Shown here: piece after piece, positions 1 through 11,399 of the stretch | Numbering within the stretch: the first letter of the stretch is position 1 | Layout: the number at the start of each line of letters is the position of its first letter | Assembly (NCBI GenBank): GCA_023374045.1 | Contig: CM041777.1 | Span: 458,298,251 to 458,362,250, forward strand | DNA from: Limonium bicolor | Lineage: Eukaryota > Streptophyta > Magnoliopsida > Caryophyllales > Plumbaginaceae | Direction: 5' to 3' | Length of the DNA stretch: 64,000 nucleotides | Program-made: the position numbers and the translations under genes | The notes under the pieces: model-generated | Databases searched by the model: none | What the model saw: only the letters and a program-made list of their open reading frames with translations | Told to the model about the DNA's origin: nothing

Positions 1-1240
1 TATGAACTTATCTTCTCTCTCTTGCACAAGGAACATACATACTACTGATTGGTTTCTATACATGGGGAGTACGTGGACTATTGTTTATGATGTTTTTGGT
101 TCATTTTCTGGGGTATGCATTTTCTGTACTATTCAAATGTCCATAGACATGGGAGTGCATGGACTATTTTTATGATTAAGACTTTTTGCAAACTTGCGAC
201 AAGGAAAGTACATATTACGCGCTTGTCTTCATTCTCTCATCTGTTTGCTCTTCTGCAGAGATAAATCTACAGAATCCCTCTTGCAAAGATAAATCTATGG
301 ATTTAGTGCTGTTATAATTCACCTCTTCTTCTGAAACCGGTAATATACTTGAATTTATCTTTTTCTCTTTGGTTCTGGATGATTTTTTCTGTTAAACATT
401 GTGAAGCTCAAGTTGTTAGCATTTAATTGACTCATAAATTTGTTTCTTTGTGTAGGTGTATCAATATTTTGACAACCAACCATCTACTTACTCCAAGAAA
501 CAACTAGATTTTGTAAGAGAAGACTTCGGATTATTTTTACTTAAGCACTTGTAGGAATTGTATAAAATCTTTGGAATAGTAGTTAGGTAAACCTTTGTTG
601 AGACTTATGAATACTTATGATATGTGAACGAGTGTTGATAGTGTGGATATTGGAATGAGGTGTTGATATTGGGTTTTGGTTAGACTTTTTGTAAATGCAT
701 GTAAATGTGCATTTTGTTTGAGAATTACAAGGTATTTGACCTATGTGGATGGTCCAGTTAAGATATGACTTTGGTACGTTTTATGTGATATTATATAGGT
801 TGTGATCTTTCAAATGTGTGGGAAAGAAGCGAAAATGAAAAAAAAATAAAAAAACTGCAACTTTATAACACGGCTATGCAGTAGGCGTGTTATAAAGTCC
901 AGCATTCGGTGGCCTTTTATAACACGGCTTCTTATTGGTCGTGGCATAAAAGCAAGTTATATAACACGGCTACATCAAGAGCCGTGTTATATAACAAGCT
1001 TTTATGCCACGGCTAAAAGGAAGCCGTGTTATAAAAGGTCATGATTTTGACGGATTCAACCAACTTTATACCACGGCTTTGACTATAACCGTGTTATAAA
1101 ACCGAATTATATAACACGGCTCGGATACAGCCGTGTTATATAACTTGTTTATATATGACGGCCACATATAACACGGCCTTTAGCCGTGTTATAAGACCCT
1201 TTTTTAGCGTGGGTGGTATAAAGTGTTTTTTCCACCAGTG
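1..1240. mobile_element. CACTA (En/Spm) transposon, terminal part
   Basis: The segment ends at 1240 with TTTTTTCCACCAGTG, the reverse complement of a CACTG-type CACTA terminus, preceded by dense subterminal repeats. The element enters from outside the window, so its other end and its 3-bp target duplication (right side would be CAT, 1241-1243) cannot be checked. No transposase is visible; bases 1-840 look like non-coding AT-rich sequence. It sits inside the internal region of LTR element A. Its subterminal motif differs from that of the second CACTA element at 47.4-47.7 kb, so the two are different families. Confidence 0.8.
856..1200. repeat. CACTA subterminal inverted-repeat array (TATAACACGGCT)
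   Basis: About ten copies of TTATAACACGGCT or its complement AGCCGTGTTATAA occur in both orientations over about 340 bp, many as head-to-head pairs that can form hairpins. Such arrays next to the terminus are characteristic of CACTA elements, where they bind the element-encoded TNPA-like protein. Family knowledge supports the role; the binding protein is not in view. Confidence 0.85.
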
Positions 1241-2543
1241 CATGGAGCCCAATAATACCTCCAACCTATGACGGTATACATGGAGTGGAAACGTGTATAA
1301 GTAGCTTGCAAAGAGCATAGCTTGCAGCAATATGGCTCTAAAGCCATAACCCTGATGCGTTGTGTAACCTTAAAACGGTTGTAAAACCCACACCATTACT
1401 AATAAGACTTGCAAGAGGGATTGCCTCATACGACAAGAAATCAACAACTGGACCATAAATTCAAACCCAACATCCTGAGTGGCTGGGAGTAATGGCCAAC
1501 TCAATGTCACTGTCACTAGAGCATCAGCCTAGTATACAGTTGACGGAGCTTAAATACCCCTCATGCCTTCTATAGCCATTGTACACAGAGGCATAAGAAT
1601 CATGATAATGCCAACATTGGCCTAGTCCACACTTGGACACTAGGAGAAACCCAAGGGAAGGTACCCCTCATTAACCAAAGACCACCAATGCGGTGATGAT
1701 GTGAACCCTTAGAAAAAGGCTTCCATTTACTATAACAAAAAACCACGCAATAGATATTGCCAAGGGGTGAAGGAATAAGGAAATGAGATTTCCAAACCAT
1801 TACGACTTAAAGGAGTAAGTATACTCCATATGCACCCAAGCATGTGGTAAACCATTGTGTAAACACCAACATAGCCAACCTTGTCATTAGACCTATGAGT
1901 GGAGACAAACCACTCAACAAGAACTTTCATTTATCAATGACAGAGTACTCTTCAATTGGAGAACGGGACCGGAAAACCCTTGAAGCTTCATGGGATGTCC
2001 CGGTGATGTACATACAAGAATAAAACCGCACAGCTAGAGCCTATAACCAATGCACAACCTTGGGAGGACAGTAATTGTCAAAAACAACCAATGTGAGTGC
2101 ACATGGCACACCATGAATGACCAACGCTCAAGTGAGCTTGTGAACCGGAAAATTGCTTTATCCTTGGTTAACCAAGATACTTGGTAAATTGTATCACAAG
2201 TGATGATAGAATGTGAGGTAAGTTAACCTACACATAAAACCTAAGTGGAATAAGACATCTCCACATTGGGAAGATAATAAGATTATCGTATGCTACGACA
2301 ACCGTCATACACACAAACACAGTGAACTCCTAGTGTATTTACACCATAAGGAAGTGGTGCCAAGGACAATGCCACTAAGTAAAAGGAACTACCACAGTAA
2401 CAGAAACAGTAAAAGCAATGTTGTACAATGAGTAAGAATACGGTGCGCAACAGGCGACCGCTATGCGGGAGTAGTCAAGCAATAACACGGAGTATAAGTA
2501 TGAAATGGCACACAAAAATATTCTTTCCTATCACATAAGTGAC

Positions 2544-2613
2544 TTACTGCCAAGCGTTTACGCCTCTGCACTCTGTATGACTGAGTGTTTTGGTATTGCA
2601 CTTGTGCAGCTAA
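2544..2613 (+). other. conserved structured module (A copy)
   Basis: About 70 nt closely matching modules in element E at 19470-19536 and 30489-30556. The ends can pair (TTACTGC with GCAG-C-TAA) and the interior holds TTGCACTTGTGCAG, another hairpin. The function is unknown; see findings. Confidence 0.5.
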
Positions 2614-2992
2614 TGATCTAATGGATGGCTAGGGATATGGAAAATGTAAACCGTAGTAAACCCTTCTTCTCACCAACAAACATGGCATAAGCCAATTAAG
2701 CAAGCTTAGCAATAACCGTGCGGCCTAAGGCCAAGGAAGCACGAATAGTGCGAAACACACTAAACCAAGTATAGTAGAATGGCTATTAATGCCGTGAAGC
2801 CTAATAGGCTTGAACCAAATTAATTATGAGTTAGATAAACTCATATAGGAATTCTTGGTGCAAAGACTAAACCATGGGTATGGTTAAGACCTTTGACCAG
2901 AGCACATTCTATAGTATACCGTAGTGAAGCTAAACGCTTCAATTTGCCCAAACTGATTAAACCAATGTTTAATAATAATAACATATGGTAGA

Positions 2993-3027
2993 TTACGTGG
3001 GCGTAATCCCTTTTAAGGGGGTAGAGC
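2993..3027 (+). promoter_or_regulatory. internal polypurine-tract-like module (A)
   Basis: TTACGTGGGCGTAA hairpin followed by CCCTTTTAAGGGGGTAGAG. It resembles the true 3' polypurine tract of the same element and recurs at the matching place in elements E and D. A possible second plus-strand primer; inferred. Confidence 0.5.
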
Positions 3028-4208
3028 GAAAATCGCTTAATGTAAGTTTTATGAATATAAAACACTTAACCGTATGTGCATAGCACAAATGAGAATCAAA
3101 TTGATGATTGGTACTATGTTAAATAAACATAAGTACTCATTCATATTGTAATTATGGTAACTAGGCATTAAACATGCAAATACCATAGGAGGAATGTACC
3201 TACCTTGTAACACCAGGTAAGAATATTAGTAAAAGAAAAGTAATGAGTAGTGGACGGAGCTCCACAAGTATTGTAACCTTTGAAGAAGTAGTACGAAATG
3301 AATGAGGATAGTAGATGAATGAAGTTTATGAGTAGTGGAATCGTAAGTAAAATATTTGAAACATTGAAGACAACTAAATCTATAAAGGTAGTATTCCTTA
3401 GTTAGAATATAGGAGATGATGGTGAGTAATGGATGGAAGTAGTGAAGGCTGAGGAAATGAGCACTAGGATTGAACCATGGAGTAAAGCATTTGGGAAATA
3501 GAGTGAGGATGATTGATGGACTGATTCCATCCTTTGGAGATGTATGAATGACTAGGAAGAGTAAAAAGATAAAACATGGAAATAATTGAATTAATTGCTT
3601 GGTTGAACCTGATGTGGGAAGTCGAACTTGATCCTGATCAGATCAAGGGAAACCGAACACAAATTGGGGTGGAAAGATAGTTCAACACTGATGCTGATCA
3701 CATCAGGGTCGAATGATTCTTGAAGCTCCCCTCAAGTGGTCACAAGAATCACACATAGGATAGAAGTAATGAATATAAGTTGGAACTTGGAGTTGGATGC
3801 TTTAGAAAGATTTCTAATTAGCTGTTGGGAAGGAAGGATTTTTCCTTAGACTGAGAATAAGGATTTGGCTAGAAGCTTATACCGGAGAAGATAGTAGTGT
3901 AGCATATGGTATTATTCCAAGGGCAGCAGGACATAGAGGAGTCCTGTGTCGAGATGACCTGAGTGCCTGTGGGATTGTATGTGTATTGCATTGCTTTGGG
4001 GATAGCTTTGCACTGTATGTATGTATGAACTCTGTAATGAGGAACCAGACAGTTAGTAGTAGTGCGGATTGGAGTAACTATTGTATATTGGTATAGTATG
4101 GTATGTAGGAACCTTGAGGGATTTTGGGAATGGTAAGGAGGAAGGATGTATGACTTTGGCACTAGGCAAGTATAAAGGAGTAAGTATAGTAATCCCATAA
4201 CCTCGAAC

Positions 4209-4243
4209 AACTTTGAGGACAAAGTTTCTTAAGGGGGGTAGAT
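4209..4243 (+). promoter_or_regulatory. 3' polypurine tract with upstream hairpin (A)
   Basis: Perfect hairpin AACTTTG-AGGA-CAAAGTT, then TCTT and AAGGGGGGTAGAT directly abutting the LTR start TGAAATACCCC. This is the plus-strand primer site of the retrotransposon. Confidence 0.8.
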
Positions 4244-6602
4244 TGAAATACCCCGAACTTAAATACAGGGATTAAAATTAACTTAATACGTGTTTAAGGG
4301 CCTAATGGTACCTAAGTAATAATAGTAAGGAAAAATAAATCCAAAAGAAATAAAGAAAAAAGAAACGCTTAAAGGCGAAAACGCTAAATAAGCGTTAAAT
4401 AACCATAGGAGGTATGAGACCTCGGTTAGCGTATTATATGGATTCTAAAGGCTTAATAAGGCCTAAACAATATATGGGAACAACTCTCGAAGAAAACGGA
4501 TCCAAATAATGAATTAAAACGCTAATAGAGCTTTAGAGCACGTTTTTCGAGAAAACCAGGAAACGTGACTTTAAGTGGTCAAACGGACCCGTAAAAATTA
4601 TAAATCATTAAATAATAATATTAAGCATTTATGGAAGCTTAATAACTAATAAAAACAATTAAACGAGGGAATTCTGGAAAACGGGCCCGGTTAGTGAACG
4701 GTATCTAAACCGGGGAAAATAACGAGCGTTTTCTGTAAAAGACGAAAAAAAACGCTCCAGCTAGTATACTATATGGGGCCGGTTTTTACTAGCCAAATAA
4801 CCCCTCACACACACACATGTAACTAGCTAATTAAATAAGAGAGCCAAAAGCAAAAAGCAATAAAGTAAACACTACTTTATCTCTTCTCTCTCTCCCCACT
4901 CACTTATTTCCCTACTCTCACCTCCCTCCTTCCTCACCACTGATTTCTCCCCTCTCTCCTCTGGTTTTGGGCGATTTCCAAGCTTCCCCAACAACAACAA
5001 TGACACTTCATCTTCTCTCCCATGCTCTACCTCCATTTGAGCTCCAATCACAAAAATAATTACATATTTGTAATCCCCTCATCCTCCTCTATCATTCTCT
5101 CTTTTCAAAATTCGAAAAGGATGAGTTTCATCTCCATGGGTTTTACCCATTCAAAGAGAAAAGCACACCATTATGGAGCTTGGAGTCTCCTCATTCCAAC
5201 AAGGTAAAAATCTACATGAAAAACTCATGTTTTCTTCACCTCCCTTTCATAACCGATTTTACCCATATGTAACACCTTGTTTTCTCTCCCTCTTTTGAGC
5301 AAAATATCAACCTAGCAATGGTGGTGGATTCACCTTCTTGAACCAAGGGCTAAAACCCCTTCTAAAACTCTCCAAAGGTAAACCCTAGAAATTTCATTTC
5401 AAACACTTCAATGAATTGACATTAATTTAAGGGATTAGTATATTAATTATAGTGTCCTGTGTTCATTGGGTGATGGGAATGGAGTTTGGCAACTCCATTC
5501 CCCCACATGGCCGATTTGGGCAAGAAAGGAAGAAGGAGGAGAAATGAGAAAGAAAGAAGGAATTATAAGCTCAAGGTAAGAGCTCTTTACTAATGTTAAA
5601 TTTTAGTGCATTAGAGTAATGGGAATGGGTAAACCAATCTAAAGAAACCAAATAATGTATTAGTAATGTAATTGAGGAAGTTTGAGTATTTGTGAACTAG
5701 TATGTGAATTGTGGGCCTTAGAGCCAAGTGTATTGTGTATGTGCACTAGTAATGTGGATTGAGGAAGTAATGGTGTACTAAGATTTTGTATGTGTGCTGG
5801 TAGAACCCTCGTGGTTTGGCTAGATTAGGAATGAGTTGTATGAGAAAACACATATGTGGAGAAGTAAGAAATGTAGAGGGACTATGGCAAAACTTTGGTA
5901 GGAATATGTACATGTAGGGATGACTTGGTGAATGGCAAAACCAAGGGTGTATTGGAGTAAGTAGAGATATCTAATGACTATGAGTAGTAGTTGTGGTAAG
6001 AGAAGGAAAGAATGTGAAATCTGTAGCAAGGGTTGTTGAATGGTATTGGAGGAACTAGGAGAACTTATGTACTTGACCTAGGGAAGGAGTGTTGGACTTG
6101 AAGAGGTGAGACAATGCATTGTAGGCCTTGGAGATGACATTAGGAGAGGAAACTATGTATGGAGGAAGTAGGAACCAAAATCTGTAGCAAAGGGGTATCA
6201 AATTTGTATAGAAGAACTAGGAAAGATTAGTGTGCAAGAATTGGTAAAAAGAATGTTGGACTTGGGCATAGGTGGTATAATTGCTTAGAAATGAATTGGC
6301 ATGGTAATAGGAGATGTATTTGGGATGCTAGGAGTGACATTGGTAGAGGAAATATTGAATGGTAGGAGTTGTAGAAAAATCCGTAGCATTAGAGAACGAA
6401 AAACTGTTGTAAGTGTTGAAAAGAAGTGAGGGAAATTGTGTAAGTTGTTTGATGGATTTAGTAATGGATTTGGTGGATGAATTAAGGTGATTTAGAATTT
6501 TTAAATGGTACTAAAACATGTTAGGATGTATGTAGGAAAATTGGGGAAACAATGTGTGAAATTGGGAAGGAAAAACAAAATCTGTAACAAGGTTCTGGAA
6601 CC

Positions 6603-6940
6603 GTCCGACCCAGAGTCTGGATCGGACGTGGGTCGGACAGGGCTTAAACAACGAGAGGTAAACTTTCTGGAATGGTCCGACCCAGAGCCGTGGATCGGAC
6701 GTGGGTCGGACAGGCTAAAATTTTTCCGTCGTCGAAGTTTCTGACTTCGTCCGACCCAGACGTTGGGTCGGACGTGGGTCGGACGGAGCTTGGACGACAG
6801 GACCAAAACCTTCTGGAATGGTCCGACCCAGAGAGTATGGGTCGGACGGAATAGTGCTGGGTCGGACAGGGTAATTTTCTAGGAACGAATCTTAATGGAA
6901 TGGTCCGACCCAGGGCTTGGGTCGGACGGTGGGTCGGACG
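6603..6940 (+). repeat. five-unit hairpin array A (period about 72 bp)
   Basis: Units start at 6603, 6675, 6749, 6821 and 6903. Each has GTCCGACCCA facing TGGGTCGGAC with a loop of about 17 nt; most are preceded by TTCTGGAATG. A run of A follows at 6953. Arrays of the same count and period but different core sequence occur in LTRs B and C. Confidence 0.9.
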
Positions 6941-7219
6941 GCACTATACTTACAAAAAAAAAACAGTAAGCTTATAACTAGTATATATATATATATATGT
7001 ATACCCACCTATACATATGTATATATATGGGTATGTAAATTATGGGCAAGTAATGGAAAGTAAGTAAAATGAAATATAAGTGTAAGGAATGTAAAGCCTT
7101 AGTAAGTACAGATTAGCAAACACAAAAGTAGTTGAGTTAAGATTAATAATGGTAGATTAATCATTCAATTGTATGCATACCCTAGGCTGTGATTGTGAAC
7201 ACCGGAGGAACGTTGGGAT

Positions 7220-7243
7220 ACAAGTACAACGGTGAAAGGTATG
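7220..7243 (+). promoter_or_regulatory. conserved LTR block GTACAACGGTGAAAGGTATG
   Basis: The same block occurs in LTR B (minus, 40855-40878), LTR D (minus, 53676-53705) and, shorter, in LTR E (13254-13268). Its position between the hairpin array and the 3' end of the LTR suggests promoter or leader function; this is inferred. Confidence 0.4.
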
Positions 7244-8165
7244 ATTTCTTCATACCCTGTATCCTAATCTGGTTACCCCGATTTGTGTGCTTATTTGATC
7301 ACCTAAATAAGATAAATGCATGAATCGGACTATATTGCACTTACTTGTGCTTGACTTATGTTGTTCCTGATATTTATTGTCTTGAACACTAGTTTGTATA
7401 ATTCATGAAATGTATGAATGATGGTGAGTGGTATTCGAATCTTGTATTGTACTTAAGTATTGTATTGTATTTTGCATAAATGAGTATTGAGCATTGTAAT
7501 TGTGTATGTGGCTTGTATGAATGACTTCTACTAATTCCTAACTACCTAACTCCTAACTTAAGTGAGTAAACTGGAATGAGTAGAAGTCCGATATAGCTTC
7601 GGCCACGCGTGAGGATGAGGAGACACAAGAGGTTGGATCCGATTCCTGGTTCTTAAGCTGGTCCACGGCCCAAATCCCTTAAGTGGGTAGCATCCTGGAT
7701 TAGTGAACCAAGTAAATCCCGGTGGTGGGACCAAGTAGTTCCCCGGGCCGGAGGTCCCGACGACTTAACATGAGTAAGAGTAAGAGTATGCAAGTATGGA
7801 TCCGTAAGTATGTATGAGTATGAGTATGAGTATGTATGCGTATGTATGAAGTAACGAGTAAAAGAGTAATCTCCACCCAATTAACCCGGGTGGACCAATG
7901 AAGCTAACAAGTATTGTATACTGTGTATGTAAGGAGTATGTGTAATCGGAAAAAGGTAAGTACGTACTGAATGATTTATGTTGTACTCTTGTATGTAATG
8001 AAGTGTATGTATGTGTGTATGCCTTGCGTAATGTATTGTAATAATATGTATAAAAGCATGTATGCATGTATGTATGTATGTTTGAATGGAATCAACCGCA
8101 TGTATACGACCAAGTGGTCGGCGTACCCTCACTAGTACGCGGGGTATGCGGTTATCATGCTCGGC

Positions 8166-8187
8166 GAAAGCTGACCCCTTCGGGGGA
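8166..8187 (+). promoter_or_regulatory. conserved LTR stem-loop, CTGACCCCTTCGGGGG
   Basis: CCCC-TTC-GGGG stem-loop about 450 bp from the LTR end, with counterparts in LTRs B, C, D and E (TGCTGAGCCC...GGG). See findings. Confidence 0.5.
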
Positions 8188-8631
8188 CATTTTTTAGTGT
8201 GCAGGTACCCGAAGCGAATATGGTCAAGGAAGAGACCGGAGGCACACCCTTGTAATTAGAAGTAGGTAGTTTGTGAGGAACGGGTAGTAAGTAGTCTCGT
8301 AGTGAGTACGTATGAACTTTGAAGAGGTAGTATATCTGTATAAGGATCTTAGTAAACTCGGTATGTGGATTATATTGTATGGTATTTGAAGTATTGTATC
8401 GAATGGAAGAATGTAGCGTGTATTGGTGTATGAAATATATATGGTAGATATGTAACACTCGGGATTCCGGTCCATCAGACCGATGCTGTAAGCAGTAATA
8501 GTAGCCTTGTTAGCCACGTGGGTGGCTAACGGCATTGTATCACCCATTGTATGTAAGTAAGTATCCGCTGCGTATATCTGATGTGTAATGAGATTGGACG
8601 GTAAGCATGTATTAATGGTAGGGGTGTTACA

Positions 8632-8789
8632 GAGAAGAAGAAGGTAATCGGTGGAGAAGAAGAGAAATGAAGAAGAGAGGAGAGAGGTAGGCTAAAAGAA
8701 GATTTTTATGTCATAAAAGGTAAATAGTACTATTCTCTCTTTTCCTCTTCTTTTCCTTTGATTTCTTAGTCATGTGATGACTCCCCACA
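8632..8789 (-). repeat. LTR-X fragment, left piece
   Basis: Purine-rich then pyrimidine-rich AT sequence between LTR A and tandem element E. Together with 36510-37049 it forms part of one reverse-oriented LTR that ends GGGGTATTTCA at 37049. The piece to the left of LTR A lies elsewhere, because A inserted into this LTR. CCACA at 8785-8789 is the left target duplication of element E. Confidence 0.65.
8785..8789. other. target-site duplication CCACA (left) of element E
   Basis: Matches CCACA at 36505-36509; five bases is the usual Ty3/gypsy duplication length. Confidence 0.85.
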
Positions 8790-9804
8790 TGAAATACCCC
8801 TAACATTTAAATAATTAAATATAAGTAAATAAATATTATTTTTGGAATTATGAATATTATTTGGGGATTACGAAATCCTAAAAGAGTATATAAACACTCA
8901 GGCGTTAGAAAACGCACCTAAATTCCTTAAGGTCATAAACGAGCGTTAAAAGCCCGACCTTAAGTTAAATAATTATATAAGCTATGGATATTATATGAAT
9001 TTAACTAAGGATCATCTTATGATCTTTAAAATACAAGTTCTCAGTTAGAACTGAGTAAAAATACAAGGTTCTCGGAAATTCCCGATGTGGGTCCCATAAA
9101 GGCCCGGGAATGTCTAGGAGGAGTGCCAAGGTGGCACGAAACCCTATAAAAATTATTCTTAGAGTTCCTAAAATCATTATTAATTATTCTAAAGAGAATT
9201 TCCAAGCCACTTCTTCAAAAATAAGCAGAGAGCTCGGGGGGAATTTCTTAACGCTCCTTTTATCTCGGGAGTGCCCCTTTAGCCCGAAAATTGAGTTACA
9301 AGTTTATATAACCCTATATAACTTAATGTAACACCTTAATATATTATTATTGACTATAACAATGTCAATAAACACTTGGAAGTCATAGCGACTAATTGAT
9401 TCCCAGAAAAATCCTTAAAGCACAAAAACGCACCTTCGGGTGTCATAAAAATGCGTTTTACGCAATTGTCTTGAAGCTTTTGAGGAGCCACGAGTTAGTA
9501 ATCTTAAAAGTGGATAAAATGACCATCAAAACCAATTGATGGCAGTACTAAACTCATAGTATAAACAGGGGCGATTTTTAGGTCAAAAAGATCACCTTAA
9601 AAACTTCCATCCTTTATCAAAATAAAAATGTACCAATTAAATGTTGGAATCTATTACACATATTAGTATGGTCTTAGTACAATAGTGTAACAAAAATTAA
9701 ATAAAAAAATTAATCTCAATTGATCCCTATATACCATGCGTTAAAATGGGTAGATTTTGGCAAGTTTAGTTCAAAATCTTTGCCTGATGTATTTGTGACT
9801 CACG

Positions 9805-10745
9805 CATGACCTACTTGACAATTAAGCAACTTAAAATACTGGAAATGAATCTTCCTCATACACGTATGACCTGCAAAAGAAAAAAAAAACAAAGATAAAC
9901 AAGTTAACATTATTAACTAAGCTAATAAAACCTAAACTAGTATGGTAGCATTCCATCATCGTAGGACTCCATGAATTAGTGCTGGTGGTATGCTCCTTCA
10001 CATGCGAGTACACCTGCATAAAAAGGCAAAGTAAGAAACAATAATTCAGCTTATTTTTATGAAGATAATTACATGATCATTATGTAGGCAATTAACAAAA
10101 ACTAAAAGTCTAACTATACTTTCTAGCATAGCACTACCGTAGGTATGCAAGCAATGGAGCTGCTACCTCCATTGATGATACTCCACCAGCCGTTAAACCT
10201 GCATAAATAAACAGGTTAGTGCTCAATAATTTCATATAAATCAAGCTAATATTAAACCAAAGAAAAACATGAACCTAACAATACCACTAATTGCCTATAA
10301 ACTACAAGTAATCAAGGCTGCTCACATGCTCACATGCTCCATTACCGTAGCAATAAAGGAAGTGGAACTTCCACTTCAGTTGCTGATCGCATCCACCTGC
10401 AAAACGAAACAAGTTACAGCAATAAACAATAAAACTTATACCACATGATTGTAGATGATTGAATACCCCATTGCTGAGTCCGATTGCACTACCTGCAAAA
10501 TAGAAAAGATTAGTAATATTAATAACATGATAAGTCCTAAACTAATAGACATGATCGGTTTGTTTGATACTTAACAAACTAAGTGGAGCTCCAATTATAC
10601 CGATCGTACCTGCATGACAAAAACAAATGAGTGTGATTAATATACATAAAATCATTACATATCCTTACCTTACAGCCACTCCTTTTACCGATTGGTGCTG
10701 AATAAATGAGGTGCTTACTCCACCAGCCACATGCCTAGCTGATTA
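9805..10745 (+). repeat. hairpin-rich ACCTGCA repeat section of LTR E
   Basis: ACCTGCA recurs at 9869, 10012, 10197, 10395, 10491 and 10608, each next to an A-rich run. Between these sites are short inverted repeats such as CAATGGAG...CTCCATTG and GAAGTGGAACTTCCACTTC, and the phrase CTCCACCAGCC twice. On the minus strand each site reads T-rich...TGCAG|GT, like a splice acceptor. The same section is present in LTR 2 (about 20815-21760) and LTR 3 (about 31845-32785). Confidence 0.6.
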
Positions 10746-11399
10746 AGAAATCATGTAGCTATTTAAATAAGCATGAACATGACAAACGAACTAAAGGAGT
10801 TGATTGCTGTCATCCCCCTAAAACTTACGTAGGAGTTTTCATCTCATTTGCCATGCTTCATTTACAAATGGTGAGTGTCCCTTCTTGATTCTCTCTTTTC
10901 TTCATTCTCTAAATCAATTCCTAAGTCCTAATAACTCCATTAATGGTGTACTAGTTTCTAACACCATTTCTATGTAAATTCCTAGTTAATTCTATCAAGT
11001 CTTGAGGCAAGAAAACATCCTAGCAAATCTACAAGGAAATCGCCAAGCATATATGCTCCAAGGTGGTTCCTAAATTCAACAACAACACAAGGAACAACAA
11101 GATCAAGTTAAGGTATATTTTTATGTTGAAAAACCTAAATAAATTCCTTGTAGTATTTTCGAAATTTAGGAACTTCTAAACCAATATTTTCTTCATTATC
11201 TCATGAAGGAAACTTGAATCTACAATCATCTCAAGGTGTATCAAAAATACCTTGATAAATTCCTAAGGTAAGCTCTTGTAAAAATTACTCCATATATTAT
11301 TTATAAACTTTGTTAGAAATCTAACAAATAGATCTCCTACATATATACAAGGAGTTCGAAATATCTTCATCAAAATAGCTTTTGGAGAGCTTGGAGATT

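Larger units (their letters stand above)
1241..4243 (+). mobile_element. LTR retrotransposon A, 3' part of internal region
   Basis: Non-coding remnant of a plus-strand Ty3/gypsy element directly upstream of a polypurine tract (AAGGGGGGTAGAT) and a 3' LTR. I see no gag or pol frame. It shares several short blocks with the internal region of element E: the 68-70 nt structured module at 2544, the ACGTGGGCGTA-plus-purine block at 2993, and a GTCGAACTTGATCCTG block near 3620 (E: near 17770). The order of these blocks differs from E, so the region is a rearranged, non-autonomous relative. The 5' side is cut off by the CACTA element. Confidence 0.7.
4244..8631 (+). repeat. 3' LTR of element A (4388 bp)
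   Basis: Begins TGAAATACCCC after the polypurine tract and ends GGGGTGTTACA; the next five bases (GAGAA) would be the target duplication, whose partner is outside the window. Internal landmarks are shared with the other LTR families: GGGGCCGGTTTTTA near 4775, the five-unit hairpin array (6603-6940), the GTACAACGGTGAAAGG block (7225), the CTGACCCCTTCGGGGG hairpin (8170) and CCGCTGCG near 8566. Around 7600-7790 it matches solo LTR B (40330-40540) clearly, so A and B are subfamilies of one lineage. It includes a TATG-rich low-complexity stretch at 7780-8090. Confidence 0.85.

Noticed and set aside
6501..6854. Overlapping frames on both strands over hairpin array A
   Set aside because: They are translations of a 72-bp repeat in several frames, not a gene.
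7653..8547. Several Tyr/Thr-rich frames on the minus strand
   Set aside because: They arise from TATG/CATA low-complexity sequence inside LTR A; no domain.
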